Shown piece after piece: positions 1 to 8,634 of a stretch of DNA of 42,809 bases. Origin of the DNA: Bacteroidales bacterium (lineage in GTDB: Bacteria; Bacteroidota; Bacteroidia; Bacteroidales; VadinHA17); the NCBI GenBank assembly GCA_003141415.1, contig PLLX01000098.1:705-43513 (forward strand). The letters run 5' to 3'. How positions within the stretch are numbered: position 1 is the first letter of the stretch; every line of letters begins with the position of its first letter. Below the pieces are notes generated by a model that had not been told where the DNA came from, ran no database searches, and was given only the letters and a program-made list of their open reading frames with translations. The translations under genes and the position numbers were made by a program.

Positions 1-287
1 TGCCAATGGGATTCAGTGGTATTCTAAGCGGGAGCATATTAAGTATTTCGAGAGTGGCAGGAGAAACGGCTCCTTTACTTTTCACCGCATTCGGAAACCC
101 GTTTATTAATACAAATATTTTAAAACCCATGAGTAGCTTGCCGTTGCTGATTTTTAACTATGCCGGCAGTGCTTATGAAGACTGGCATAAACTCGCGTGG
201 GGAGCGTCGTTTGTGCTCATCATGATGATTTTATTCTTAAATATTGTTACTAAGATTTTAGAAAGAAGATGGAAAATTCAATTTTAA
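1..287 (+). CDS. pstA: Phosphate ABC transporter permease PstA, C-terminal part (5' end outside window)
   Basis: This is the last ~95 codons of an inner-membrane permease whose start lies before the window; the open frame runs in from base 3. The segment GILSGSILSISRVAGETAPLLFTA is the typical cytoplasmic coupling loop of PstA/PstC permeases, with the EAA-like 'GETAPLL' motif, and it is followed by a final hydrophobic helix near the C-terminus (FVLIMMILFLNIV). PstA and PstC form the membrane channel of the high-affinity phosphate importer PstSCAB. The stop codon overlaps the start of pstB by 19 nt, so the two genes are translationally coupled in the usual pst order. Identity is clear from the motif and from the neighbour. 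pstS and pstC are presumably upstream, outside the window. Confidence 0.9.
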   Translation, partial: PMGFSGILSGSILSISRVAGETAPLLFTAFGNPFINTNILKPMSSLPLLIFNYAGSAYEDWHKLAWGASFVLIMMILFLNIVTKILERRWKIQF

Positions 288-1027
288 AAGTTGAACATTT
301 GAACGCTTATTTTGGAGAAGCAAAAATATTGTCTGATATTATCTTAGAAATACCTAAAAACCAGATTGTAGCTTTTATGGGGCCATCGGGGTGTGGGAAA
401 ACAACATTTCTTCGTTGTATAAACCGTTTGCATGAGCTTACTCCGGGTGCCAGGACAGAAGGTGAAATTTACTTTTTTAATGATGATATTTACAAGCTGA
501 ATCTTATTCTATTGCGAAGAAAAATAGGTATGGTTTTTCAACGTCCAAATCCTTTCCCTACAATGAGTATTTTTGAAAATGTTATTTCGGGTTATACACT
601 CAATGGTATTAAACTCTCCAAACAGGAAAAAGAAGAAATAGTAGAAGATTCCCTCCGAAAGGCAGATCTATGGAAAGAAGTCAGGGATACATTGCATAAA
701 AAGGGAACCTTTCTTTCAGGCGGGCAGCAACAACGACTATGTATCGCCCGCTCTCTTTCCATGAAACCCAATATACTTTTATTTGATGAACCAACTTCCT
801 CGCTTGACCCTATTTCTTCTAACAAAATAGAGCAATTATTGCTTGAACTCAAAACGGATTATACTATCATTATTGTGACACACAATCTGCAGCAGGCAGC
901 ACGTACAAGCGATTACACCGCATTCTTTTATTTAGGGGAGCTGATTGAATTCAATAAAACACAGGTGCTCTTTTCAAATCCTGCTAATAAACAAACTGAA
1001 GACTATATCTCAGGGCGCTTTGGATAG
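269..1027 (+). CDS. pstB: Phosphate ABC transporter ATP-binding protein PstB
   Basis: The product is the ATPase subunit of the PstSCAB phosphate importer, working on the cytoplasmic face. The 252-aa length matches the family. Walker A (GPSGCGKTT) is at residues 38-46, the Q-loop lies in 'GMVFQRPNPFP' near 90-100, the ABC signature LSGGQQQR is at about 149-156, Walker B/D-loop ILLFDEPTSSLDP starts near 168, and the switch histidine is in 'IIVTHNL'. The motif 'FQRPNPFPTMSIFENV' is diagnostic of PstB rather than other ABC ATPases. The start overlaps pstA by 19 nt. The gene ends 11 nt before the convergent phoR stop, so the pst and pho operons meet tail to tail. Regulation is expected from PhoB through the promoter of the upstream pst genes, which is not in this window. 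Confidence 0.95.
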   Translation: MENSILKVEHLNAYFGEAKILSDIILEIPKNQIVAFMGPSGCGKTTFLRCINRLHELTPGARTEGEIYFFNDDIYKLNLILLRRKIGMVFQRPNPFPTMSIFENVISGYTLNGIKLSKQEKEEIVEDSLRKADLWKEVRDTLHKKGTFLSGGQQQRLCIARSLSMKPNILLFDEPTSSLDPISSNKIEQLLLELKTDYTIIIVTHNLQQAARTSDYTAFFYLGELIEFNKTQVLFSNPANKQTEDYISGRFG

Positions 1028-1038
1028 CAGATCTTTTC

Positions 1039-2799
1039 TTATTTTGGAAGTGAAAAGAGGAACTCGACACCACCACCTGTCCTGTTTCTTACTGAAATCT
1101 CACCTTTATGGATAAGTACCGCATGCTTAACTATTGCAAGTCCAAGTCCTGTACCCCCGCTTTTCCTTGAACGTCCTGAATCGATCCTGTAAAATCTTTC
1201 AAAAACTCTCGGAAGATGCTCTTCTGCAATACCAATTCCGTTATCTGAGAACGAAAAGTGACAAAATGATTCATCTTCATTATAAAGCATGATTCTGATT
1301 ATGGTTTTGTCACCTGCATAATTGACGGCATTCTCAAGAAGATTCTGGAATATTGAAAGGATAAGCGACCTGTTGCCTGTAACAACTGCATTATCAATAT
1401 TTTCCGTTTCAACATTCATTTTCCTGGCTTCAATTGCAGATTTGAAATTATTAGTTACATCATTAATTATTTCTCTGATGGCCACTTTTTCAACTGTAAA
1501 GGAGTTGCCTGATTCTTCAATTCTATTAATAATTGCAATATCGTTAATAAGATTAGTCAGTCTTTCACTCTGTGCAAGTGCCTTTTCAATAAAATATTTC
1601 TGCTTATCTGTTGACATTGTGGGGTCATTTATAAGAGTTTCAAGATAGCCCTTAACTGAAGAGACAGGCGTTTTGAGCTCATGAGCAATATTGGATGTCA
1701 TCTGCTGTTTGATAAGCCTGTTCTGTTCCATCTCTGTGATATCACTAAGTATCACTTCAAAATTTTTATCATGAAAAATCACACACTGGGCCCTGTAAAA
1801 CTTGCCATTTTTTCCTAACAGGTATTCAAATTTGGGTAATTGATTTGAATTTATTTCACTTTGCAACTGTTTGTCAATAAATTCATTAATCTTTTTGAAA
1901 TCTTCAATTTTAAAAAAATTTGCACCTGAAACAGATAGTTCACCGGATATCATGTTCATATAATGAATGAAATTATTATTTGAGAGGATCTTTACTTTAT
2001 CTTTTGAAAAGAAAGCAATTCCTTCATTAAGAGCGTTAAGGTGACTGAAGAGTTTCTCTCTCTCATTCACCAGATCATTTTTTGTTTTTAAAAGATTTTT
2101 ATAAATCTCAATGAGCTCTTCACTTATTGTTCCCAGTTCATTTTTAGGGAATCTCTGATTGAAATCGAATGGTTCATTATTCCCGATTTTCAATGCGAAA
2201 TCTTTCAGTCTGATGATTGATTCTGATAATTTGTTCGTTACAAAAAGCAATATCAGCCAGATAAGGAGAAAGGATATGATAATGAGAATAATAAAATATT
2301 TTTTTGCTTTTAAGAAATTAACAACTTTTAAATCATAAACTACAGCCGCCCTGATATAGTAGTTACCAAAATATTTTGAGAAGTAGTAATACTCCTTTCC
2401 GGTAGTTGCTGATTTTCTGATAGATGTACCAAAATCAGAATATAGTGATTCTTCGATCTCCGGTCTGTTTTTATGATTCTGCATTTTCCCCCAGTCAGGA
2501 ACGAAACTGTCGAAAATTACAACTCCTTCAGGATTTACTACTGTTATCCGGAGGCTATCCTGTGGAAATAATTTAACAAGCGAATCAATAAGAAGATAGT
2601 TCCCTTTTTCAGTTATAGAATTTGTCTTGATATAGTTATCAACTATCTTACTTGTATTTTCAAGCTCATCATTAAGAGTTGAGATCCTGAATTCTTTTTC
2701 CCTCTTATAGAGATAGTTTAGTATCAGGACTGTGAATAATACAAATATTGATGAATAGTATATGAATAGATTATTTCTGAATTTATTTCTTATTATCAT
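1039..2799 (-). CDS. phoR: PhoR-like sensor histidine kinase
   Basis: A 586-aa membrane histidine kinase. The architecture seen is: TM helix about residues 8-27, a periplasmic domain of ~140 aa, TM helix about 168-188, a HAMP-like linker, a PAS-like segment (about 250-355), then HisKA with the H-box '[12 protein letters not shown]' (phospho-acceptor H373), and a HATPase with N-box '[11 protein letters not shown]', G1 'DNGIGI', F-box 'FERFYR' and G2 '[12 protein letters not shown]'. It lies 17 nt downstream of the phoB-like regulator and two genes after phoU, so it is very likely the phosphate-starvation kinase. Many Bacteroidota PhoR proteins have this large extracytoplasmic sensor domain, unlike E. 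coli PhoR, which has almost none. The ligand cannot be read from sequence; the phosphate role rests on context. Confidence 0.88.
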   Translation of the reverse strand: MIIRNKFRNNLFIYYSSIFVLFTVLILNYLYKREKEFRISTLNDELENTSKIVDNYIKTNSITEKGNYLLIDSLVKLFPQDSLRITVVNPEGVVIFDSFVPDWGKMQNHKNRPEIEESLYSDFGTSIRKSATTGKEYYYFSKYFGNYYIRAAVVYDLKVVNFLKAKKYFIILIIISFLLIWLILLFVTNKLSESIIRLKDFALKIGNNEPFDFNQRFPKNELGTISEELIEIYKNLLKTKNDLVNEREKLFSHLNALNEGIAFFSKDKVKILSNNNFIHYMNMISGELSVSGANFFKIEDFKKINEFIDKQLQSEINSNQLPKFEYLLGKNGKFYRAQCVIFHDKNFEVILSDITEMEQNRLIKQQMTSNIAHELKTPVSSVKGYLETLINDPTMSTDKQKYFIEKALAQSERLTNLINDIAIINRIEESGNSFTVEKVAIREIINDVTNNFKSAIEARKMNVETENIDNAVVTGNRSLILSIFQNLLENAVNYAGDKTIIRIMLYNEDESFCHFSFSDNGIGIAEEHLPRVFERFYRIDSGRSRKSGGTGLGLAIVKHAVLIHKGEISVRNRTGGGVEFLFSLPK

Positions 2800-2816
2800 A
2801 TTTGATAAATTGAGCG

Positions 2817-3503
2817 TTAGAATTCAAAAAAGTACCCATAACCTGTCTTGTTTTTTAAAGATGAGCCAAATTGTCCAAGTTTAGTTCTGAGTCGCGTAAT
2901 ATTTACATCAACAGTACGTTCAGTGACAATAACGTCCTGTCCCCAGATTCTCGTAAGCAGGTCTTCCCTGGAAAAGATTTTGCCCTGATTTTCCAGCAGG
3001 GTTCTCAGGATTTCATATTCCTTTTTGGTGAGTTCAACACGTTCATCATTTATAATCAGTCTTTTACGGACTGTATCCAGATCTATCCCATTGAATTGCA
3101 GAATGGTTTTACTTTCAACTTTTTCAATATAAGATCTTTTTAAAACGGCCTTTACCCTGGCCGTTAGTTCATTAACAGAAAAGGGTTTTGATATGTAGTC
3201 ATCTGCACCCAGACTGAATCCTGTAAGAATATCATTCTCGGTATCCTTCGCAGTAAGAAAGATCACCGGGATCTCAATTTCAAGCTCTTTTCTCAGTTTG
3301 TCTGCAAACTTAAACCCGGACATTGGCCCCATCATAACATCAAGAAGAATAAGATCGAAGTCACCAAGTGTCCTCTTCAGAGCCTCTTCTGCTGAATGTG
3401 CAATTTCAGTATAATAGCCCTCATTGCTGAGATTATACTGAAGAATTTCACAAAGATCCTCTTCATCATCAACTATGAGAATCTTTTTTCCTTTGTACTC
3501 CAT
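2817..3503 (-). CDS. phoB: PhoB-like response regulator (receiver + winged-helix DNA-binding)
   Basis: A 228-aa OmpR/PhoB-family transcription factor. The receiver has the acidic pair D12/D13, phospho-acceptor D55 (LLLDVMM context), the conserved Thr/Ala of 'FLTAKD' and K106 in 'SKPF'. The C-terminal winged helix (about 130-228) contains the typical '[26 protein letters not shown]' and '[15 protein letters not shown]' recognition segments. The gene sits 11 nt after phoU and 17 nt before phoR, which marks it as the partner of that kinase and as the phosphate regulator. The candidate Pho box upstream of phoU (4302-4340) would give autoregulation. The family call is certain; the PhoB assignment is from operon context. 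Confidence 0.9.
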   Translation of the reverse strand: MEYKGKKILIVDDEEDLCEILQYNLSNEGYYTEIAHSAEEALKRTLGDFDLILLDVMMGPMSGFKFADKLRKELEIEIPVIFLTAKDTENDILTGFSLGADDYISKPFSVNELTARVKAVLKRSYIEKVESKTILQFNGIDLDTVRKRLIINDERVELTKKEYEILRTLLENQGKIFSREDLLTRIWGQDVIVTERTVDVNITRLRTKLGQFGSSLKNKTGYGYFFEF

Positions 3504-3514
3504 ATTATTGAATA

Positions 3515-4231
3515 TCAGATATTTTCTGTTTCAGAATGATGAGTTCCAATTCCCTTATGCCTGATATCTGTTCCCTGCATAGAATATATCGAAGCCTCTG
3601 CAATATTTGTTGCGTGATCAGCTATCCTTTCCATGTTGGTAATGATATTCTTAAGGTCCATATAGCTCAATAACATTTCCCTTGTCTTTTCACTGACCTT
3701 TGCTTTTGAGACACTGTTTTTGAGAAGCTTCCTGTTCATATCATCTACTATCTCATCATTTTTAATAGTCCATTCTGCATAAGAATCATCATTATTCAGG
3801 AAAGAAAGAAGCGATTTTTCCACCATAGTTACTCCCGACACCAGCATATTCATTAAAACATCCTGCATAGCTTCATATTCAGCAGTTTCCTTAATTGATT
3901 CGATTGATTGAACGATATTTAAAACTACATCTCCTATGCGCTCAAGATTAATTGATATACGGTATATTGAATTGAGTTTTCTTATATCAGATGCTACCGG
4001 CTGAAAAAGTATTATTGAACTAATGAACTTATCACTTATGATAACCTCAAATTCATCAATTTTATTTTCGTTTTCCTCAATCCTTGAAAGTATATTATTC
4101 ATTTCCTTTCTATCGTTCAACAACATATACTTTTCAAGAAGAGTCAATTGGATCAGCACCAGATCTGCCATCTCCTCAAAACTCTTAACGCAGTCGATTA
4201 TAGCTTCTTCCTTTTTTTTCGTCATAAACAC
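3515..4231 (-). CDS. phoU: PhoU, phosphate signalling regulator
   Basis: A 238-aa all-helical protein with two PhoU repeats. Acidic metal-binding-type motifs appear in both halves: 'RISINLERIGDVVLNI' and 'NIITNMERIADHATNIAEASIY', the second being the classic 'ERIxDHAxNIAE' signature. PhoU links the PstSCAB transporter to the PhoR kinase and turns the response off when phosphate is plentiful. It is the first gene of the leftward phoU-phoB-phoR operon. The start is the ATG at 4231; a second ATG two codons downstream (MTKKK) is equally plausible. In many Proteobacteria phoU follows pstB on the same strand, whereas here it is split from pst and heads the regulator operon. Confidence 0.93.
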   Translation of the reverse strand: MFMTKKKEEAIIDCVKSFEEMADLVLIQLTLLEKYMLLNDRKEMNNILSRIEENENKIDEFEVIISDKFISSIILFQPVASDIRKLNSIYRISINLERIGDVVLNIVQSIESIKETAEYEAMQDVLMNMLVSGVTMVEKSLLSFLNNDDSYAEWTIKNDEIVDDMNRKLLKNSVSKAKVSEKTREMLLSYMDLKNIITNMERIADHATNIAEASIYSMQGTDIRHKGIGTHHSETENI

Positions 4232-4284
4232 CTTCTTATTTGAAATTATTATTCATCAGATTCTCAAGGCACAATGAATTGCCG

Positions 4285-4340
4285 CAAAGTTAGCTTCATT
4301 TATTGTTACAAATGAGCTTTGATTGTTACTTAATTGTTAC
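4285..4340 (-). promoter_or_regulatory. Candidate Pho box and -7 element of the phoU-phoB-phoR operon
   Basis: The plus strand carries three exact copies of ATTGTTAC (4302-4309, 4322-4329, 4333-4340). The last two are 11 bp apart, the direct-repeat period of PhoB-family boxes; the first is 20 bp from the second. Read leftward they are GTAACAAT, close to the TTAACA-type half sites of PhoP/PhoB-class regulators. Immediately downstream in the leftward direction is TAACTTTG (plus-strand CAAAGTTA, 4285-4292), a match to the Bacteroidota TAnnTTTG element, with no good -33 element, as expected for an activated promoter. The predicted transcript start is about 45 nt before phoU. Binding itself is inferred. 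Confidence 0.6.
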
Positions 4341-4478
4341 ATTTCTGTAAATTTTTCTCCTATTATTTATCTACCTCCTTAAAAATTAAATTCAAATTTA
4401 GAAATCTGCTATCAAATATCAATAATAGAAGGAAGTTATATTTTTGTAACTTGCATACTTTCATAATTCATTAAAATA

Positions 4479-5165
4479 ATGAAAAATCTAATAACATTTT
4501 TTAATTTAATAAATTTCATAATAATAAATGGTTTCTCCCAGACTATAATTAAACCAAACTATGCTCTTAAAAGTCATGAGACACTTGAGATTTCAAAGAT
4601 TGAAATTACAGCACAGAAAACTGTGATTTTCCTCAGTGTGGAAAACATGATCACCGGTGGTTATTTCTGCGCTGATAAAAATATCTTTATCCTATATCCC
4701 GATGGCACAAGAAGCAAGCTGACTGCTTCGAAAGGGATACCTGTTTGTCCCGATTCCTATAAATTCAAAACAATAGGGGAGAAACTGAATTTTGAACTGA
4801 CATTTCCACCATTGAAGCCAGGGACACAGTGGATTGATCTGATAGAGGATTGTACCGAAAATTGTTTTTCTTTCTATGGTGTTTGTCTAAACGGTGATCT
4901 TAACAAAAAAATCGATGATGCTTCTATCCTTGCTGAAAATAAAGAGCCGGTTAAATCATTAATGAGTTTCATTAAAATTGGGAATACAATAGAAAGTAAT
5001 AATTCAGGAGTTGAGGGCCTGATATATATTAATATTATTAAGCTGGCTAAAGAAACTGCCAATATCCCAAAAGCAAATGAATGGTACAATAAATTAAAAT
5101 CATCAGTTATTCCAAGAAAAGAGTTATATATTAAACATCTTAATTCACAAGGCATTATTTATTAA
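4479..5165 (+). CDS. Exported protein of unknown function
   Basis: A 228-aa protein I do not recognise. Residues 1-21 look like a Sec signal peptide ending '...GFSQ', a common Bacteroidota cleavage context. The mature part begins with a beta-rich segment (about 25-115), then a cysteine cluster around 'IEDCTENCFSFYGVC' that may form disulfides or a metal site, and ends with an alpha-helical region (about 140-225) that could be a helical repeat. It stands alone, diverging from phoU, with a TATTTTTG -7-like element at 4439-4446 and no clear -33 match. No function can be assigned; placement beside the Pho operon may be coincidental. Confidence 0.65.
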   Translation: MKNLITFFNLINFIIINGFSQTIIKPNYALKSHETLEISKIEITAQKTVIFLSVENMITGGYFCADKNIFILYPDGTRSKLTASKGIPVCPDSYKFKTIGEKLNFELTFPPLKPGTQWIDLIEDCTENCFSFYGVCLNGDLNKKIDDASILAENKEPVKSLMSFIKIGNTIESNNSGVEGLIYINIIKLAKETANIPKANEWYNKLKSSVIPRKELYIKHLNSQGIIY

Positions 5166-5194
5166 AAAAAGGAGTTTGTCTCAAAACTGAAAAT

Positions 5195-5272
5195 TTACCC
5201 CCCATCCCCCCAAGGGGGGCTTTTAATTATCAGTAAATCAAGAAGTCCCCCCTAGGGGATTTAGGGGTAAAA
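5195..5272. repeat. Intergenic palindromic repeat, CCCTAAATC family, paired inverted copies
   Basis: Two G/C-run hairpins face each other. The first (about 5195-5227) pairs CCCCCC with GGGGGG around AA. The second (about 5241-5272), read on the minus strand, is ACCCCTAAATCCCC followed by AGGGGGGACTT. The same core (CCCTAAATC ... AGGG..GGACTT) recurs at 16487-16526 and 40831-40872. Together these look like a short non-coding mobile or REP-like family confined to intergenic DNA. It lies between the ends of two convergent genes and may help terminate transcription from both sides. Confidence 0.7.
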
Positions 5273-5301
5273 ATTAAAAAGAGGGCGGTTGAGGCACCCT
5301 C
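5269..5301 (-). terminator. Intrinsic terminator of the FadL-like gene
   Basis: Read leftward after the FadL stop: a 7-bp stem GAGGGTG / CGCCCTC (one T-G wobble), a 7-nt loop, then TTTTTAATTTTT. Position and T-tract fit Rho-independent termination of the leftward gene. Confidence 0.7.
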
Positions 5302-5325
5302 CTTATAATTTTAATAATTTTCAGA

Positions 5326-6963
5326 CTATTTCTTTCCGAAATAGAAATCAAGTCCGGCAGCAATCATCCATGTTGATTTATCATATGTTTCTAAATAATC
5401 TTTACTGCCAGCCAGAATGGGATTAAAGTTCTTTGAACCCTGATCGTAAAATGCACGCTGGTAGCTTAAATTAAAATCAATCATTGGTGTGATACGGTAA
5501 CCGAAACCAAATCCTATAGAGTTGGTGTTTGTACTGAAACTCTGATCACTCTGATAGTTGAGATTAACACCTGTGGTGGTGTGTGACCAGCCGGCGCTTA
5601 TACGCAGTTTATCAGTAAGGCCATATTCCAGGCCGAGTCCGTATTCAAGGAAATTATGATCAATCTCATTTATATTTATGGCTGTACTTCCGTCATAATC
5701 GACATTTTTATCAAAATATTCATTGAAGCTTGCAGAGATCAAAAGCCTTTTTATTGGCTTAAAATCCAGTCCGAAAGAAAGTTCTGCCGGCATGTCGCCA
5801 ATAACTGTCTGCCCGTCAACAAATATTCCTCCGCCATTATTATTTGCAACTTTTGTTTTCAGATCAATATCAGTTTTAAACTCATATTTAACTGAAATAT
5901 CCAGGTTTTCTATAGGTGAAAAGTTTGCGCTAAGAATTGGGGTTATCCCTGTTCCTGATTCTGAAGCATCTACAGTCATGTCTTTAGTTCCGGCTGCATT
6001 TTCAGTCATAACGGTTGCTTTGGAAGTAAATCCGGAAGCAGCTAGATAAAGGGTTCCCTGTGCTCCTGTAATTGAAATGGCTCCAATCTGGGCAGGAGTC
6101 AAACCAGCAGCTCCAAGTATCTGCTGTATCTGGCCAACTTGTGCAGTGCTTAACCCTACAGCAGTTCCATTTGCTAAGAGAACAGATCCGGCGCCTCCGG
6201 AGATTATAGGTTGTAATCCGGCAATAAAAGCAGTTGCTCCGGCAGCTAATGTGTTAAGAGTAGTTGCACCGGCAGTAAAAAAATCACTGGCAAGTACCAT
6301 TCCGCCTGTAAATCCGGCTCCAAAAGCAGGGTAGTTAGGATTAATACTTATATTTCTCAGATACCCGCTATATTTGTTGGAAGCAGAGACAAAACGTGCA
6401 CCAACTGCAACAGAAACCACGTCGTTTATCTTATATCCAACATTAGCCTGATAACCTAAGTAAGTTGAAGAGCCTTTAAAATATATATCTGCCGAATATT
6501 GAGAAGTAGGTATACCCTGACTGGTTAAACTTGGAGGAATATCTGCAATTGGCATTTCAAATGAAGGTAACCCTGTTTTATATTTTGCTCCGCCACCTCC
6601 GCCAATCGGATTAAATCCTGCAGAAAAAGACAGCTTCCCGGTATTATATACTAAATAAACTCCCGGGAAAACGGGGGCACTTACATTACCTACATACTCT
6701 CTGGGAGTACCGGTGAGATATTGATAATTGCTGTTTACTTTTTGTGTCTGAGTAATTGTCTGATTGTTAATCGAAGCAAAAAAACCGTCTCCGAGCTTAG
6801 TTAGTCCTGCCGGATTGAAATAAACAGCATCAATGTCAGTTGAGGCATTACGGTTCTGCAGGCGCGTGAACATGGCACTCTGGTTATTGTTGGTAACCAG
6901 TCCGCCCGCAAGCAGACTGCCGGTAATGAACAAAGAAACAACAAATGTTAAAAGCTTTCTCAT
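5326..6963 (-). CDS. OmpP1/FadL/TodX family outer-membrane transport protein
   Basis: A 545-aa protein with a signal peptide (about residues 1-19, ending 'LLAGG') and the FadL-family N-terminus with the conserved segment 'STDIDAVYFNPAGLTKLGDGFF'. The rest is amphipathic beta-strand sequence ending in an aromatic-rich strand (DFYFGKK), as in 14-stranded FadL barrels that carry long-chain fatty acids or hydrophobic compounds across the outer membrane. An Ala/Gly-rich stretch at about residues 215-315 ('AGATTLNTLAAGATAFIAG', 'GAAGLTPAQIGAISITGA') is an insertion not needed for the barrel fold and probably forms an extracellular or plug-side loop. It is transcribed alone from the promoter at 7084-7114 and has its own terminator. 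The substrate is unknown. Confidence 0.87.
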   Translation of the reverse strand: MRKLLTFVVSLFITGSLLAGGLVTNNNQSAMFTRLQNRNASTDIDAVYFNPAGLTKLGDGFFASINNQTITQTQKVNSNYQYLTGTPREYVGNVSAPVFPGVYLVYNTGKLSFSAGFNPIGGGGGAKYKTGLPSFEMPIADIPPSLTSQGIPTSQYSADIYFKGSSTYLGYQANVGYKINDVVSVAVGARFVSASNKYSGYLRNISINPNYPAFGAGFTGGMVLASDFFTAGATTLNTLAAGATAFIAGLQPIISGGAGSVLLANGTAVGLSTAQVGQIQQILGAAGLTPAQIGAISITGAQGTLYLAASGFTSKATVMTENAAGTKDMTVDASESGTGITPILSANFSPIENLDISVKYEFKTDIDLKTKVANNNGGGIFVDGQTVIGDMPAELSFGLDFKPIKRLLISASFNEYFDKNVDYDGSTAININEIDHNFLEYGLGLEYGLTDKLRISAGWSHTTTGVNLNYQSDQSFSTNTNSIGFGFGYRITPMIDFNLSYQRAFYDQGSKNFNPILAGSKDYLETYDKSTWMIAAGLDFYFGKK

Positions 6964-7083
6964 AGGTTAAGTTTTAAGTTTAAGTTTCAGCGGGCATTTT
7001 GTAGACCTGTACAAAATCCCCCATTTCTTTTTAAGTTTTTAAGTAGTATTAATTTTGATCAAATACCAAATTATAAATTAATT

Positions 7084-7114
7084 CAAATGTAGAAAAATAA
7101 TTCTTTTCTGCAAA
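7084..7114 (-). promoter_or_regulatory. Bacteroidota-type promoter for the FadL-like gene
   Basis: On the minus strand TTTG (plus 7111-7114) is followed after 19 nt by TACATTTG (plus 7084-7091), an exact match to the TTTG-N19-TAnnTTTG consensus of the primary Bacteroidota sigma factor. The predicted start is about 115 nt upstream of the FadL ATG. I see nothing else in the 6964-7232 spacer apart from AT-rich sequence. Confidence 0.7.
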
Positions 7115-7232
7115 TGGTCTGAAATAGTATATTGATATTTAGTTAATTGTACGGTTAAGATAAGACTATTCGAAGAATTCCGAAGAAATGGTCCCGGTTC
7201 CTGGTTCTGTGTACCGTGTAATTGGGAAGATA

Positions 7233-8378
7233 TTATTTAAGTTTACTCAGGTTCCAGTTTGGATACCACCTGATAACCGGATTACCTTTTTCCCATTCAA
7301 CTGGAAGCCAGATATGGCGGCTGTCTGCGAGATTATCCGGCGTCCATCTGTCTCCCATGTAGATGAATGCATTCTTTTTGCCATTGACAGTAAGAATTTG
7401 GGTACTCTGAGAGCCAAAGGTGATTTTGTTTTCATCTTCTGTGCCTCTGCAGGGATTTCCGACCGACTTCCATTCTCCAAAAATTTTTTTGGCAACGGAA
7501 AGACGGGCAGCATTAGGTTTCCAGCCGGTTGTCCCGGATGTGAACATAAAATATCTGCCTCCTGAAAAAAAGAGAGCAGGAGCTTCATTCGATTCTCCGG
7601 GAAGAACACGAATATATTTTCCGGTAAAATCCAGATAATCATCAGTGAGTTCTGAAAAATGAAGTGTCATATTCTCTTCAGATGCATGGACATGATAAGC
7701 TTTACCATTTTTATCAATAAAGAGAGTCATATCACGGGCCATCTGACCTGCTTCAAAATCCCGTCTTACAAAAAGTCCTTCCCTGACCGCAATTTTCCAC
7801 TCGTCAGACCCGTTTCTAAGATCATTTTCTTTTACTGTGGCATTTTTGTACTCCTCAGGAAAATTCAAGGGCCAAACACCTGCATTTGGACGTATGCTCC
7901 TTATGTATTTGTACGGACCTGTTATATTGTCACTTACGGCAACACCCGTTAAAGCTGCTTTGTAACCTTGCCCTTTTAATTCATGATGAAACCACATCAC
8001 AAACTTTCCGGTCTTTTTATTATAGATTACTTTGGGACGCTCGATTACACATCCCGGTTTAAGTATACTTGCAGAATCGTTGATAACCTTTAAAGCAAGG
8101 CCCTCATTTTTCCAGTTCAGAAGATCTTTTGAAGAGTAACAGCTGACTCCATAATGACTCTTGTCTTTTTCCAAACGTGGCAATCTGTATTCACCAAACC
8201 AATAATAGGTATCATTATAATATATTATACCACCTCCGTGAGCATTGATATGTTTACCCTCTGTATCAGGCCATATCTGCCCTGGTTTAATCAAATGATT
8301 TTTGTCCTGGCAGTTAATTGAAAGACAGATTAATAAAAAAATGATTGTGGCATTTGTCTGTTTTGAATTTACTATCAT
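7233..8378 (-). CDS. GH43-like exported glycoside hydrolase (lipoprotein)
   Basis: A 381-aa five-bladed beta-propeller-type glycosidase. I start it at the ATG at 8378, because the upstream in-frame extension reads through a repeat (8411-8486). That start gives a lipoprotein signal, 'FLLICLSINC', with the lipidated Cys at about residue 24. Family hallmarks are 'INAHGGGIIYYNDTYYWFGEY', 'YSSKDLLNWKNEG', 'IERPKVIYNKKTGKFVMWFH' and 'ESNEAPALFFSGGRYFMFTSGTTGW'. These resemble the GH43 group containing exo-beta-1,3-galactanases, in which the usual N-terminal Asp base is replaced; here too the region reads NAHGGG with no obvious RDP/HDP motif. The likely role is trimming plant-type galactan or arabinogalactan side chains at the cell surface. 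The subfamily is inferred from memory, not searched. Confidence 0.8.
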   Translation of the reverse strand: MIVNSKQTNATIIFLLICLSINCQDKNHLIKPGQIWPDTEGKHINAHGGGIIYYNDTYYWFGEYRLPRLEKDKSHYGVSCYSSKDLLNWKNEGLALKVINDSASILKPGCVIERPKVIYNKKTGKFVMWFHHELKGQGYKAALTGVAVSDNITGPYKYIRSIRPNAGVWPLNFPEEYKNATVKENDLRNGSDEWKIAVREGLFVRRDFEAGQMARDMTLFIDKNGKAYHVHASEENMTLHFSELTDDYLDFTGKYIRVLPGESNEAPALFFSGGRYFMFTSGTTGWKPNAARLSVAKKIFGEWKSVGNPCRGTEDENKITFGSQSTQILTVNGKKNAFIYMGDRWTPDNLADSRHIWLPVEWEKGNPVIRWYPNWNLSKLK

Positions 8379-8410
8379 TGGGATTACATAATTAAATGAA
8401 AATTTCTTAA

Positions 8411-8486
8411 TGTAACTTTGTGTCCTGGTGTCTTTGTGGCAAAAAAATAAGCCACAAAGTACAAAGGAGCCAGGTTTCACAAAGTC
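8411..8486. repeat. Long imperfect intergenic palindrome (CTTTGTG type)
   Basis: The left arm ACTTTGTGTCCTGGTGTC plus TTTGTGGC (8414-8439) is complementary, with a few inserted bases, to the right arm GCCACAAAG...CCAGG..TCACAAAGT (8450-8486), around an A-rich loop. It lies between two divergent genes and, read leftward, would extend the GH43 frame artificially. It resembles, but is not clearly the same as, the CTCTGTG repeats at 24463, 35723 and 38995. Confidence 0.65.
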
Positions 8487-8582
8487 AATTCAAAAATTAA
8501 AATTCGCTTTAAGTGCCTTTAATAAATTTCTGTAACAAAGATAATTATTCAAATAACCTGGGGAATATGTTTTAGAGTTTCA

Positions 8583-8612
8583 TTGTTTCATCATTAATGT
8601 TTCATATTTTTG
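8583..8612 (+). promoter_or_regulatory. Bacteroidota-type promoter for the DUF4350-like gene
   Basis: TTG (8583-8585), 19-nt spacer, TATTTTTG (8605-8612), matching the TTG-N19-TAnnTTTG consensus. The predicted start is about 15 nt before the ATG at 8635. Confidence 0.6.
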
Positions 8613-8634
8613 AGATAATAAACCCCGAATAATT

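Noticed and set aside
8379..8480. 34-codon N-terminal extension of the GH43-like gene
   Set aside because: It spans a long palindrome, and the lipoprotein signal starts at the ATG at 8378.
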